DNA of 64,000 bases from Straminergon stramineum (Eukaryota > Streptophyta > Bryopsida > Hypnales > Calliergonaceae), in contig OY987263.1 in assembly GCA_963920665.1 (NCBI GenBank), positions 39,095,218-39,159,217 of the forward strand. Reading direction: 5' to 3'. The translations under genes and the position numbers were made by a program. Under the pieces are notes generated by a model. It was not told where the DNA came from and searched no databases. It saw only the letters and a program-made list of their open reading frames with translations. Each line of letters starts with the position of its first letter. The first letter of the stretch is position 1. This document shows positions 27,213 to 38,361 of this stretch, piece by piece.

Positions 27213-28470
27213 CTGCCCCAAATGAATTCCATTTTTTGAGGTAGGAAAATGTGACTACAAGTGTGTAATTTTAGGGCATTGATAATTGCTTTTGGACTAC
27301 TATAATATGCTATTCATGAATCATGAATGTGTCATTTCATTGTGAACACAAAATTCTAAATGACAACAAAAAAGAAACGGTAAATATAAATTTTAGGATA
27401 CATATTTCTCTTGTTCGATCTAGGACTCTATATTCACATATCATGGAATTTTCTTGAACATATTGAGAATCCTATTCATTTGTTTTGGGATTTTTATGCT
27501 CTTTCAAAGTCACTTCCTAATTCATTATTGTTGAAGTCTACAACCATCTATAGCCAAAAATGATCCAATTTTTGGATCAATAGGTACATTTTTCATTTCT
27601 ACAATAATCTTGAAAATCACCCATTGGTCATTTTTTGACCTTAATGTCATTTGGATGATTTTAAGAAGGGATGTAGGATGGGGTAAAAATTTCATCCATT
27701 TTAGGGGGAGGGGGGAATTGCTTGGGTGCATTTTAAGTGAATAGTATTGAATATTTCCTCATAATCGTATTATTGATTTTTTAAAACAAGAAGATGCTTA
27801 ATCCACTGATCACCCTCCTAGTGTCTTTTAGCCACTTCTTGCACTATATTCTTGATGTGAATTTTAGCTATAGAAACTATAATTTATCAATTTATATCCA
27901 ACTAATGAAATTAATTTTATCAAATGTGATTTTTACTCCAATTGGAAAATTTGAATAAAAAATAAAATCCAATATTTTATTACAATTTGAAGTTTGCACT
28001 TGGAACTAGAGTTCTTTGATTTTATAATTTTATAATGACACGATAACTTTGGTTTACACCATCATGATGATATACAATATAATGTATACCTATGGCCAAA
28101 TTTTGTAAGTATATTTTGTATTTGATATGAATTTTGGTCACTTTTTTCATAATGAATTTATAATAATTTAGAATTTCTCCAAAAAATTTGAAATTTATGT
28201 GCCTCATAGAAGACACGTGATTTCATCTTTGAAAAATAAAAATTTCATTCATATATAGTTACAAAATGGTAGCAAATATAATTAATTAAGGATTAAAAGA
28301 TTTGAATCTGGGATTATGGGCCCATCCTTTGAGATAGTGTAACCAACAAAAAGTATTGTGTTATGTGTTTCTATCTTAACCTTGTTGGTGGCCTTTGGAC
28401 CAAGCCGTTTTTCTGATGATAAATTGCCAAAAACATTTTCACTGAATTCAGTGACCCCTAGGCAGGCCAT
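27213..28470. other. AT-rich intergenic DNA, nothing recognised
   Basis: No gene, RNA or clear repeat edge is visible. A short G-run (27704-27716) stands out. Confidence 0.5.
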
Positions 28471-28698
28471 GGGGGATTGACCCCTCTTATTGCCCCTATG
28501 TTTTACCCCTAAGAAAAACACTGAAATTTTTTACTTACCACCTATGATAAAATTTGGAAATTTGGAATACAGGTTTGCAATCAGAGACCTTGAAATAATA
28601 GGAACGGTGATGAAATCCAAAACTAATGTGGCACAAAATAGGGGGCAATTATTTTATACATTTACCCTTGGCAGGGGCAAAAAGGGGGTCAATCCCCC
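28471..28698. mobile_element. Short inverted-repeat element (MITE-like)
   Basis: GGGGGATTGACCCC at 28471-28484 is perfectly inverted at 28685-28698, and the match continues inward (CTCTTATTGCCCC against GGGGCAAAAAG). The interior is AT-rich and non-coding. The target duplication is not resolved. Confidence 0.55.
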
Positions 28699-28790
28699 CC
28701 TACCCCACCGGACTCTCCATCCGGCAAGCGCGACTTGCCACCACCACCGTCGATTGTCTCCCCCTGACACTCAACGACCAAGATTGCATC

Positions 28791-28948
28791 TCCCTCCCTC
28801 CTCCCCTCCCTCCCCTCCCCTCCCCTCCCCTCCCCTCCCCCTCCTCTCCTCCCTCCCCTCCTCCCCTCCCTCCCCTCCCCTCCCCTCCCCCTCCTCTCCT
28901 CCCTCCTCTCCTCCCTCCTCTCCCCTCCCTTCCCTCCCCTTCCCCCCA
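28791..28948. repeat. Polypyrimidine (CCCCT/CCCTCCT) tract
   Basis: About 158 bp are almost pure C and T on the plus strand, made of CCCCT and CCCTCCT units. The minus strand is G-rich and could form G-quadruplexes. Long apparent Pro/Ser and Gly/Glu-rich frames on the two strands are by-products. It lies about 150 bp upstream of a TATA box. Confidence 0.9.
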
Positions 28949-29091
28949 CTACAGTGTAAGCTTAACTTTACTGCCCCCCATCTCAGCCCCCCTTGCTGCC
29001 TTTGCTTCCCTCCCTCGCTCCCTCCCGCCGAGGAATCTCGATCTCCTCCGCCGCCCCTCTCCTGCCCCCCACTCCTCCTCCTTGGAACGCT

Positions 29092-29097
29092 TATAAA
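29092..29097 (+). promoter_or_regulatory. TATA box of the small gene at 29277
   Basis: TATAAA follows a C/T-rich stretch, 185 bp before the proposed start codon. Transcription would start near 29120-29125. The 45-codon frame that opens at 29113 would then begin at or just before the transcript end, so I do not treat it as the product. Confidence 0.5.
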
Positions 29098-29276
29098 CTG
29101 ATTTTTCTCAACATGAAGCCCCAGAAAAGGAAATATCGGTTTCTGCGTGGCTTGCAACATCCCCTGTTTCTTGCGCAACATCCCCGGGTGCTTGCATTTC
29201 TGTGTAGTGTTGCGTTTGGAGCGAGGTTGGCAGGATTGGACACCAAATAAGAGTCCTGCGCGGTATTGGACTCTAC

Positions 29277-29703
29277 ATGGCAATTAGAGAAGCGGCGTCT
29301 GCTGGTGCTGGGGAGCGATCGCACGGGTAGGGGATCGGGGTCCAATCCGCGAGGAGGTTCGGGGTTTGTTTGTAGTAGCGGATTGTTATTGTTGGGTTGT
29401 TGCGAGAAACGGGATTTGTGTAACTGTTATGGTTGCGAGGTTGAAAATGGCATTGCATTGCAACGCTGATTGCTAACATCTTGTAAATTCGTTTTTTTCA
29501 GAGTTGCAAACGCAAATCTCCGTCCAGCACGGCAGCAAGGACAAGAAGCTCCTGCAAGAGGAGTAGGGCGAGCTCCAGTGCAGCAGCAGCGCCAGATGCC
29601 AGATTGGATGTCTTTTTTGCCTGACGCGACGAGATCCAACGGCCATCTTCTGATTATCTGGCCCGCCCTGGAGGTTGAAGGAGATGAAACTCCTGCTGAG
29701 TAG
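29277..29703 (+). CDS. Small unknown protein, two exons, W-x3-LPD...IW motif
   Basis: Proposed exons are 29277-29326 and 29502-29703, with a 175 bp T-rich GT..AG intron in phase 2, giving 83 residues. I do not recognise the family. The middle is Ala/Gln/Arg-rich (a QQQ run near 44-46). The C-terminal third holds W52, L56-P57-D58 and I69-W70 and ends acidic. No signal peptide or membrane segment is visible. A TATA box and polypyrimidine tract lie upstream on the same strand. The gene at 34001-34528 has the same motif spacing, intron phase and promoter layout, which suggests they are relatives. The first exon is the less certain part: a different upstream start is possible. Without transcript data this remains a prediction. 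Confidence 0.5.
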
Positions 29704-30185
29704 CGTGATTGCTTGCAGCTCCTGCCCCTGTTTGGCGTATGTGCGCGATTTCTGTATCGGAAGCTGCAGCTATCGGAAGGGGATTGCATTGATGGACCAT
29801 CTCTTTGTTTAGATCAGTTACGAGGAGTCTCGTCAACATCTGATGCTCAGTACAACCGTAAAGTGACTTAAGTATATATTTTGAGTAGATTCTGTATACA
29901 GAGTTTGTCAATATTCTGCTTATGGAGTTCGTCTGAATTCACCAAAGTTAAATAGGAGTTTGATTCACGGCGTGAGTTATACCCCTTGTACATTTACAAC
30001 CTTCTCAAGCGATATACCGGTCCTAGGCTTTGAGAGATTGTCCATTGTCTTCCAGTATGTTCCAACTATCCTCTGTTAATAAGAAAATTGCATCATTTCC
30101 ACAACTCTCGACTGCGCATGACTCGTGGCTTTTTGGTGATGTCTGCTTGAATTGTGTGGACTTGTTGCTCGGATCTGGGGTTTAG

Positions 30186-32681
30186 GGGAGACGTTAATCC
30201 CCGCCCTCGAGCAAGGGGGGGTCAATGGGGCCCTTCCTCCGTGGCAGATTCGGGGCCCAGCTCGGGCGCAGCTCGGGTCCCGTCCCGCCCCAGCCGCCCG
30301 TCCCAGCCTTCCTGCCTCTGTCCCCCGCCACAGAGCTCTCACCACAGGCTCTCCTCCTACTCCAGATCCAGATCGCCTTCCGAGCTTCAGATAGTCTCCT
30401 GTCTCTCTCAACTCCAACTCTAAGCTGTTTCCATGTCTCTCTTTCCTTTTGCATCATAAGTTTGACTTCAAATTTCATTTAAAAAACTTCTTAAGTACGA
30501 CTTCTCTTTTTAGCAAGGTTGGTATCTTTGTGAATAGTTTTATATAACAAATTCAACAATAGGATCCTTTGGTTAACTTGTTCAAGTACATTGTCGTGAA
30601 ATTTTAAAAGGAATTTTCCCATTGATTGGAAGTTCAATATGCCAAAACTTTAAAAAGTAGTTTTTTCTAGCCTTTCCACAAGGTGAAGTTTTGTTTTTCA
30701 ACATTTAGAACAACATGTATATCCTATAACTTGTGCATTTAGTCAATTTGTTGGAAAATGGATTGAAAGCATATGTAATAAGTTTTAAGCCCCAAAACTT
30801 TCCTATTCATCATTAAAAACATTGTAAAGTGCAAGGTGGTATTGAATAAAAGAAAGAATGAATTTCCTTATAATCCCAATGGGGAGAATATTCTATTATA
30901 TCAAACAATAAAAATATATTTTATATTATTTTTATTGTCAAGTTTTCAAACTGAGAGCAAAAATGACTTTCTTTGATTTTTCTACCTCCACTATCTACAA
31001 AATAAAACTCTTCATAACTTCTACTTTAGTATTCAGAATTGAAAGGTTCTAATATTTTAAGTATTTATGAATTTAAACAATCCCTTTAAAAATACTTGTA
31101 TTGCTCTCTAGTTTAACATTGAAATAAAAAACACTTCTATCTTTTGCAATATTTATTGAAATAATATGAAATAAAATTTCACACATATACTATAATGAGT
31201 GGCATCCATTCTAAGAATTTCATGTAAAAATTCCAAATATGGAAATTAATGGGGCCTCCTTGGTCCTTTAGAGGTTAATTGAATTTTTTTACAATAGGAA
31301 TTTTCAATTCTAACAAATTTATATTCAAGAATTTCATTGGAAGTTTGAAAATATTCACATAATGAAAACTTTACTATTTTCTTTCTTTAAAAATTATTGA
31401 GTTCAATTACATGTAGTACAAAAGACAAAATTGAATTCCTCATGGTTCAAAGATAGCATTGAAACACACATTCTAAACATGAAATTATTTTAGAAAGCAA
31501 AAAGAAGCATGTGGAACTCTTTGTCTCTTTAAATTATGGGAATGTAATTTCCAAATGAATTTAATGCACTAAATTCCTTAATAATTTCATAAGAATATAT
31601 TACTTCCACACTTTCAAAATAATGTCTACGTATATCATTTGTAGACATATAACAAGAATGCTAAATTTATGCCTACCACATTGACAATGTCATATTAATT
31701 TTTAATTCCCTTAGACTTTGGTTCTAGGAATCCCTTGCACCTTACTAAATTGTTATCACTAGGCAATTTAGGGAAGGATTGAGTACTATTGAACCCTCCT
31801 ACATTGGTCACACCCCATGCCACCATGCCCTTATACTTCCCTTGAATGGCTTGAAGATCAGCCACCAAATGATTATGCAAATTATAACATTTGCTAGTGT
31901 TAGGTCTTCAAAAAGAACATGAGGATTATATTGAACTATCCCACAAACTTTGTGATCTTTTCCTTGATAACCATGGGCTCCTCCTCAATAGAGGGGAAAT
32001 TTCTTGGATTCTTCAAGAATTCTAATGTGTAGAAGGATGTGCGGAGATAGTCAACATTTTTGAAATTGAACATCATTGCTATCACATCAACTTTCACTAT
32101 GACTAAGACAAAGTAATGCTTTCAAGCATCTTCATTGATAAATGAAAAAAGTTGTGCAAAACCAATCCTCCCACTATGATATCTGAAAGAGTGCAATTAA
32201 AGCATTAACAAATACAAACAATTCAAGAAGAACCCAATGCACATTTGCTCACCTCAACTAATGTAACAACATCAATAATACTTCTGCAACTGTTAAGCCA
32301 CAATCAATAACACTTCTCCAACTGAAGGTTGCAGCCGAATGGAGCAGCGATCAAGAGCGGTTGAACTCGAGCGACTCAGGGATGGGAAGCGATCTTGGAA
32401 CAGCTGAGAGACGACGATCTAGACCGGGAGGCGATTTGGATCTGGAAGAGCGACCGGGACAGGAGAGGCGATCTGAAGCGGCTGAACTCGAAATGCCGAC
32501 CTCGATCTGGAGGGGGACGGGCAGCTGGGCCGGGAGTAAGGGGGCCGGGTGGCCGGGAAAGGAGGCGGAGCCAGGTGGGAGGAACGGGACCGAGCTGCGC
32601 CCGAGCTGGCCCCCGAATCTGCCAAGGGCCCCACTGACAACCCCACCCCTTTTGCTCGAAAGGGGGGGATTAACATCTCCC
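30186..32681. mobile_element. MULE-like element with long GC-rich terminal inverted repeats
   Basis: The left end GGGAGACGTTAATCCCC (30186-30202) is inverted at 32665-32681 with one change. Farther in, a 20-bp block at 30257-30276 is perfectly inverted at 32590-32609, and looser similarity runs for about 250-330 bp. The nine bases outside each end are GGGGTTTAG and GGGGTGGAG, seven of nine identical, which fits a Mutator-type 9-bp target duplication. The roughly 1.85 kb between the arms is very AT-rich and has no transposase frame, so the element is non-autonomous. The several 60-110 codon frames in the arms are composition artefacts of GC-rich DNA. Confidence 0.6.
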
Positions 32682-33590
32682 GGGGTGGAGTGCTGAGTTG
32701 CAGCTTCGGTTTCGAACGTGTTGTGGTTGCTTTGCTGTAATTATTTATGCTGAATATTACACCTCTGTGAGGTAACTTTGAATCAGAGAACCATAACCAT
32801 TGATGAACGGCCCATTGAAAATACCATATCAGGCTCTCCCCAGTCCCCACTCGAAGTCATGAGACATGGTCAATGTTAAATTATGACACCTCGCTCGCTC
32901 GCGAATATCTCTGAATGTGCTGGAATGAATATAGATTGAGTACATCCTCCTCACCTCCACGGCAATAGAATGTACCGAAAGGGGAGCACTGCTTCCAGAT
33001 GCCCGTACACATACAGGAAGCCTTGAACATAAACTAAGCTTCTATTGCGGTCAATCTGCACATCTTAAAACAACTGTTCGTTGAGGCCACCGTCTCAAAA
33101 GAAGATTTACGGTTGCTACCTACCACCGTACTGTCCAAATCTAAAAACCCGAATTTTTTTTCCTGGTGCAAATGGAATGAAAAATTCGTTGCAGAAAGGA
33201 GAGTACAACCCAGCCCAAGCCAGGAGCGTTCTGCCTGAAACAATTGAATTGAATCGGCAACGAGACCACCCACCCTACTTTACAATTAACAACAAAAGCC
33301 AATATCTCACTGCAGCCAGATTCCGGTAGATTCAAAAAGTGCTGGCGACCCATTTTAAAACTGGGTGCTGGCGACCCAGTCACCCAGTTTATAAGTGTGT
33401 TCCCCAGGCTTCGGAGAAGTACGTTACATTGCGTGACGGCCCGGTGTACTTTTACTACCGTACTTAGCCACATCCACTTTTTCCACAAAGAGTCTTCTCT
33501 TTCTTTTTTTTCTTTATGGGAGTGACTGACGGAGGCGCCGTCTTCACCTACAGTACTTCAAACGCATTTCCCCAATCCCCAGTTCCCCAC
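32682..33590. other. Intergenic DNA between the element and the next small gene
   Basis: There is no convincing gene. The 115-codon minus frame at 33141-33488 overlaps short repeats and has no recognised domain. Confidence 0.45.
33339..33378. repeat. 14-bp direct repeat, period 26 bp
   Basis: GTGCTGGCGACCCA occurs at 33339-33352 and 33365-33378. AAACTGGGT between them pairs with ACCCAGTTT just downstream, so the site can also form a small hairpin. Confidence 0.85.
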
Positions 33591-33769
33591 TGTCCCCCCC
33601 CCGCTCTCCCCCCTCCCGCCCCCCAGCCCTCCCCTCCCTATCTTTTCCAGGTCTAATAATTTACTCCCTTCTCTTCAAGACCACCATTTCCCTTGGCTTT
33701 CTCTCTCTCCCTCCCTTGCCCCCCTCCCTCCTCCCCCTCCTCCCCCTCCTCCCCCTCCTCAAGGCCCCC
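33591..33769. repeat. C/T-rich tract with CTCCCC tandem units
   Basis: The plus strand is mostly C and T, with a regular (CCTCCCCCT)n run at about 33729-33760. It ends about 30 bp before a TATA box. Pyrimidine-rich patches are common just upstream of plant transcription starts, but one this long is unusual. Confidence 0.8.
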
Positions 33770-33797
33770 TGCTCTCGATTCTCCCTTCACCCTTTTC

Positions 33798-33804
33798 TAT
33801 AAAA
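33798..33804 (+). promoter_or_regulatory. TATA box of the small gene at 34001
   Basis: TATAAAA lies 20 bp before the first ATG (33819) and about 200 bp before the proposed start codon. The expected transcript start is near 33825-33835, which would leave the ATG at 33819 outside or at the very end of the message. Confidence 0.6.
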
Positions 33805-34000
33805 GCTTTCTTTGAGCTATGGCGCCTCACGTTTTCTCAGTTTCAAATCGCTCTTTGAGTTCAGAGCGTTCCTTCTTGCTTGATTTTCAATTTCTAAGCC
33901 CCGTCTGGAGCCCAGAGCGTTCCTGGTTGCAACAAGATCAAAGTCTGAGTGTCGTGAGAACAGGGGATTGCAGTTCGGGGGGCGTTTTGTGCTTGAAATC

Positions 34001-34528
34001 ATGGCCAACAGGTAGTCCTTTACTCAACGCTCATCCCTCATACTGCTCAATTGAGTGGCGCTCATCTCTTAGAATTAGCTCGACACGAGTTTGTCACTGC
34101 ATTTTACATTGCTAATTTTCGCATTCTTTCTGCTTTTGGTAATTTGAGTGATCATCTGCGGTAATAGTAAGGTAGAGTTATATGAGCTGACGAAGAGGTA
34201 GAGATGACCGGTGATTTGAATTAGCGTCACTAGTTCTTGAAATCTCGGGTGGATGTAGTAGCACCAGGAGTTCAAAAGTTCAGAGGATTTATCAGTTTTA
34301 CTGTGTGTGTTGTTGCGCAGGAACAATGGGAACAATGGCGTGATCCATCCTCATCTGCCGCCACCGCAGGTACATGTTCAACAGGTGAATGCGGTCTTTC
34401 AAGCTCAGGAGGATCCTGCTCTGTCCTGGTTGTTGGAGCTTCCCGAACCGAGAAATAGCGTTCCCGAGGCCGTGATTTGGCATGACATAGACAGCTTTTC
34501 TAATGCAGCCACTGGAGTTTTAAGCTAG
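34001..34528 (+). CDS. Small unknown acidic protein, two exons, W-x3-LPE...IW motif
   Basis: Proposed exons are 34001-34011 (ATG GCC AAC AG) and 34321-34528, with a 309 bp GT..AG intron in phase 2, giving 72 residues. The N-terminus is Asn/Gly-rich (MANRNNGNNG), followed by a Pro/Gln patch (LPPPQVHVQQ). W40, L44-P45-E46 and I56-W57 lie in an acidic C-terminal half that contains HDIDSF at 58-63. No signal peptide or membrane segment is seen. TATA (33798) and AATAAA (34916) bracket the gene. The protein family is unknown to me. An alternative message starting at the ATG at 33819 would read a different frame and end soon after the splice. The gene resembles the one at 29277-29703 in motif, intron phase and promoter. 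Confidence 0.55.
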
Positions 34529-34915
34529 CTGGGATCCCAGAGGAGGAAAGTACTTAAGTTGGTGCTGGCTGAAGATAGTGATCGATTGTGCTCACATATG
34601 AGCATTTTCTTCTAGCGGGATAGCATTTGTTGGCCATGGATCAACTGGAAAGGAGGGTTTGCATTCCGATTATGTAGCGAATTCACAAAAGCTACATGTA
34701 CAGATGGGAATGGGAGGAAGATTGAGTAGATTCTTACTCGACAAGCGAGACAGAGCTCTGCATTTCTAAATTTGGAGGGATAGAACCTCTCGGAGCGTAG
34801 CTGCTTGTTTCTAGAGCTATGCCCGTGTTGTAATTTATGGAGAATCCTTGAGTGATTCCAGAAGCGGATTCGCCGAATCTGCTGAAGGTTTTGTAGATTG
34901 GATTTTGAGTTGAGC

Positions 34916-34921
34916 AATAAA
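34916..34921 (+). terminator. Polyadenylation signal of the small gene
   Basis: AATAAA stands 388 bases downstream of the TAG stop, followed by TG-rich sequence. The spacing gives a plausible 3' UTR. Confidence 0.45.
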
Positions 34922-34929
34922 AGGTTCTG

Positions 34930-35708
34930 TGAAGGTCTGGTTGTGACTTCTGTGTTGATTTGCCGTGAAGTGAAACTGAATGTTCATCTTTACACTTTCC
35001 GTCTCTCTGCTAAGCTAGGAACAATGTCGCATATGTCCACAACGAGTGATCTGATTTCGTAGTAGTGTGCTTAGAGAAGCCATGTATCATCTTTTTCTTA
35101 CAAAGGTATATGAAGATGAGAAGTATTGGAAGTAGATAAACAATGTATAATTTCTTGTACATAGGAGCAAGCTAGTGTTAGTAAAATAAAAAAATTAGTG
35201 CATCTTTGGACATCTGAATCCACTTGGACTGGTAATTTATGGTTGTGGTACCCTGTAGTTTCTCTCTTTGCAATGAAATAGACTTATGTTTCAAAATAAA
35301 TAGATAATACACCATTTGGACTCTGACACTCAACAGATTCATAGAAGTTCACTGTACCCAACACTGGACTACCTAAAGACATTTTTCTGCGTCCAACAAC
35401 ATATTCCCCATTTTCAACCAAATTCTACTACGTAATAACTTAACAGATTCACAGAAGCCAGCTCAAAAGATTAACACCACTGGTCTGTGAAGTCCGTCTG
35501 AGAACTTACATTTGTACATCCTTCTGAATCTCGAGTATGTCCCATCTACAGTTACATATATCAAATACAAATCGTAGAGATTACAATACAACAATAAAGA
35601 AAATTTAACTTTGCTGTCGAGAACAACTCGATACTACACAATAGAAGCACACTTTGCTGTCGAGCACCACCAAGATGATATGATTTCCTCGTAGTGTCGA
35701 GGATGTCT
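34930..35708. other. Convergent intergenic region
   Basis: This space separates the 3' ends of the small plus-strand gene and the minus-strand aquaporin. It should contain the aquaporin 3' UTR. No gene is visible. Confidence 0.5.
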
Positions 35709-38217
35709 TCACACACGGTTCTTGGAGAACGGCATAGCCCTAATGACCAAGGTGTGATACATGGCTGCAAGGGTGGCTCCCAGCAGTGGCCCAACCCAGA
35801 AGATCCACTGTCCAAACACACAGAATCAAAAAAAATTAATACCAGAACTCTGAAAGCAAACAGTCAGCATTATAATCGTGTTAATTTAGGCTAGTTTTGT
35901 GAATGTTCATGAAATAATTAGCTATTGAATTTGAGGTTTTTTTAAAATCAATTGGATAGAAACTTACGTGATCATTCCAAGACTGCTCTCTGTTCCAGAT
36001 AATAGCGGCTCCAAGACTACGAGCTGGGTTGATGCTTGTGCCTGTGATGGGGATGGTAGCCAAGTGGACCAAGAAAACTGCGAATCCGATGGGAAGTGGC
36101 GCTAGCAACTGCAAACAAGAACACATAACTTCTTTTTTTAAGTACAGTATATTTAAGAAACCATGTCGCAGTTCTAATATATCATACAGAGTACGTCGTT
36201 GCTTTGCTTTGGTGACCTCCAGAGTCCTGACATAGCGAAACTCCAAGTTTTGAGGCAAACCAGTCAGATGAAGGCTCAATGAGAGCCCCTATAGCAACCG
36301 TACAGTACAGAGTGATCTAGACATAGAAGGATTCATGAAACAACTGCACATTATGACCAATAACCTTCCTGCTTCTCCACGGTCAATATCTACTCCATAG
36401 TCCATTGCTGAGGATGCTGGACACTAAGAGCAGCAACCACAAACTTGTGCGAGATCAATCGATCCTCTCTGAAACGTGAGTCGTTAGTTGTTAAGTGATC
36501 TTAAATAGAGCTGAGCATTAACTACATAACATTCTTGAGCAGTTGTGAGAACTCTCTGTTCTCCACTGTAAATGGAAACCAAAAAAAAGATTAAAAAAGT
36601 TTGACGATCATGGAACGGAACATGTATGGTACGTGCTCAGTGAGAGATCTGTCTGTTTTCAATTCCAAGGGTGTTAATGCCGCTCAAAAACGATAGATCA
36701 ACACTCTGCTTGCAAGAGTGTGGAAGGCATCTGCTTAAGAATTGAATGTTATGCAACATAAGGCTATGCAGGCGATGTCAAATCGTGAAAACCAGACAGA
36801 GATAGAGAACTCACAGGAACATGAGAGTCGCGGGCATTTCGTTTGGCGTCAGTGGCAGAGAACACGGTGTACACCAGCACAAAGGTGCCCACAATCTCAG
36901 CGCCCAGCCCGTCGCCTTTGGTGTAGCCATGGGCCACACTGTTGGCACCCCCGCTCGCAGCCTGGTAGAATGCAGGCTGAAAGCCTTTCACGACGCCCGC
37001 CCCACAAATAGCGCCCAAGCACTGGCAAATCACGTACAACAGAAGCCGTGGAAACGTCACCTTTCTTGCCAGAAACAGTCCGAATGTCACTGCAGGATTA
37101 ATGTGTCCCCCTGCAACCAAGAAAACAGCCAAAGCCCTGCATCAGTTCACGCTGGGGAGGACTTGCCACCGAGTATTCTTCAATATTAGACTTCCAAACA
37201 GTGCAAAAACCCGAGTAAAACACGAAGAGAACATGCAGACACTCCTTGAGAACTCTAGCTTCGATTGTAAAGCTCGTTCTGGTGGACGTTGCTTGAACTT
37301 TTCGAGACTAGAAATTTCTTGTTCGTTTCCTTTTGCTTGGGCTTGGTCAGTGCTTAGCGTTAAAACTGTCCGTACAGCTTTCCTGAGCCAATTCCTAGGT
37401 CTGACATATTGCTAGCTCCAATTCAAGCAAAGAGAAGTACATAATGAAAGCTTCTTCTCATTCCAAACACTCAAACCACTTCTCAGATACATAAGAAGAA
37501 GTTTTCATTACGTAGCCAAAGCGTGGCGAAAGCTTCTTCTTATGTCTATACACACTCAAACCTCTACTTTCTCACCTGATCTGAAATGGCATTCCAGACT
37601 ACATACCCGGCACACTTGCCACTCGATTATTGAAAGAACACAGCGCACGATACTCAAACTATTTCATAATGAAAAAATTGGTACCCAAGCAGGTAAGAGA
37701 ACTGAAGTTTGAGTGTATCTCACTACAGGAAAGAAAACGTATGATAGTTTTCCTTTTCTGTAGTGATGTGGTTTTCCTTTTTCCTTGAGCTTCGACAGGC
37801 CTTAATCCAATAGTCTCCCGAGAATATGGATCATATATAACTAGACACTGGACTGCAAAGCAACATACAGAGCTCAGTGCATAAGATACCTGAAATTCCA
37901 GCGGTGCAGTAAACCAGGACGAAGATCATGCCCCCAAACGCCCACGCAATGCCTTGAATTCCAACTCCGTTGCACTCCCCTTTCCTCACGTTGCCCATCA
38001 CCGTTTGAATGGTGATGTACAGAAACAGAAAACTGGCAAAGAACTCGGCGATGCCGGCTCTCCAGAACGACCAGCGACCAAGCTCATGGGCGTCAATGAA
38101 CGGCGAACTGGCCGGCTCCGTGTAATCCTTCTCCCTCGTCTGAGCACTGGTGCCCAGAGGGTTCCTCTCGCCATACCTGGTTGCTCCCATTGCAACGTCA
38201 TCGCCTTTGTCAGCCAT
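35709..38217 (-). CDS. PIP1-type plasma-membrane aquaporin, 4 exons
   Basis: PIP aquaporins conduct water (some also CO2 or H2O2) across the plasma membrane. Exons on the minus strand are 38217-37890, 37110-36815, 36108-35968 and 35807-35709, with introns of 779, 706 and 160 bp. All borders are GT..AG and phases agree. The protein has 287 residues, in the usual PIP range. The long N-terminus with [11 protein letters not shown] and the short C-terminus [10 protein letters not shown] point to the PIP1 rather than the PIP2 group. Both pore motifs are present: NPA at 114-116 and 235-237. The expected selectivity-filter residues F94, H223, T232 and R238 are all there. H206 in RDSHVP is the conserved loop-D gating histidine of PIPs. 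The residue after T232 is Ser, where PIPs nearly always have Gly (GTGINPAR). The gene appears intact and functional. Confidence 0.96.
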
Positions 38218-38353
38218 GGCTAGCTCTCAGTTTTGCACTCACAAATTGACTCACAACTGGAGCTTAATTTCTGCAACTGCAAGCCAGGAAGAAGATGCTG
38301 GATAGGAATGGTGGTGAGGTCTTCTTGAGTGGTGATGAGACTCCTTGTGGAAG

Positions 38354-38361
38354 AGAATATA
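38354..38361 (-). promoter_or_regulatory. Candidate TATA box of the aquaporin gene
   Basis: On the minus strand the bases read TTTATATT within GTCAGTTTATATTC, about 140 bp upstream of the ATG. Position and sequence fit a plant TATA box. Confidence 0.4.

Noticed and set aside
29113..29250. 45-codon frame as the product of the first small gene
   Set aside because: Its ATG lies only 21 bp after the TATA box, so it is probably upstream of the transcript start. It remains possible if transcription starts earlier.
28490..29283. Long Pro/Ser-rich (plus) and Gly/Glu/Arg-rich (minus) open frames of up to 203 codons
   Set aside because: They are translations of the polypyrimidine tract, open in several frames on both strands, with no splice or start context.
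30076..30482. Overlapping 80-113 codon frames on both strands, and similar ones at 32361-32850
   Set aside because: GC-rich DNA lacks stop codons by composition. The two sets lie in the inverted arms of one element and have no domain.
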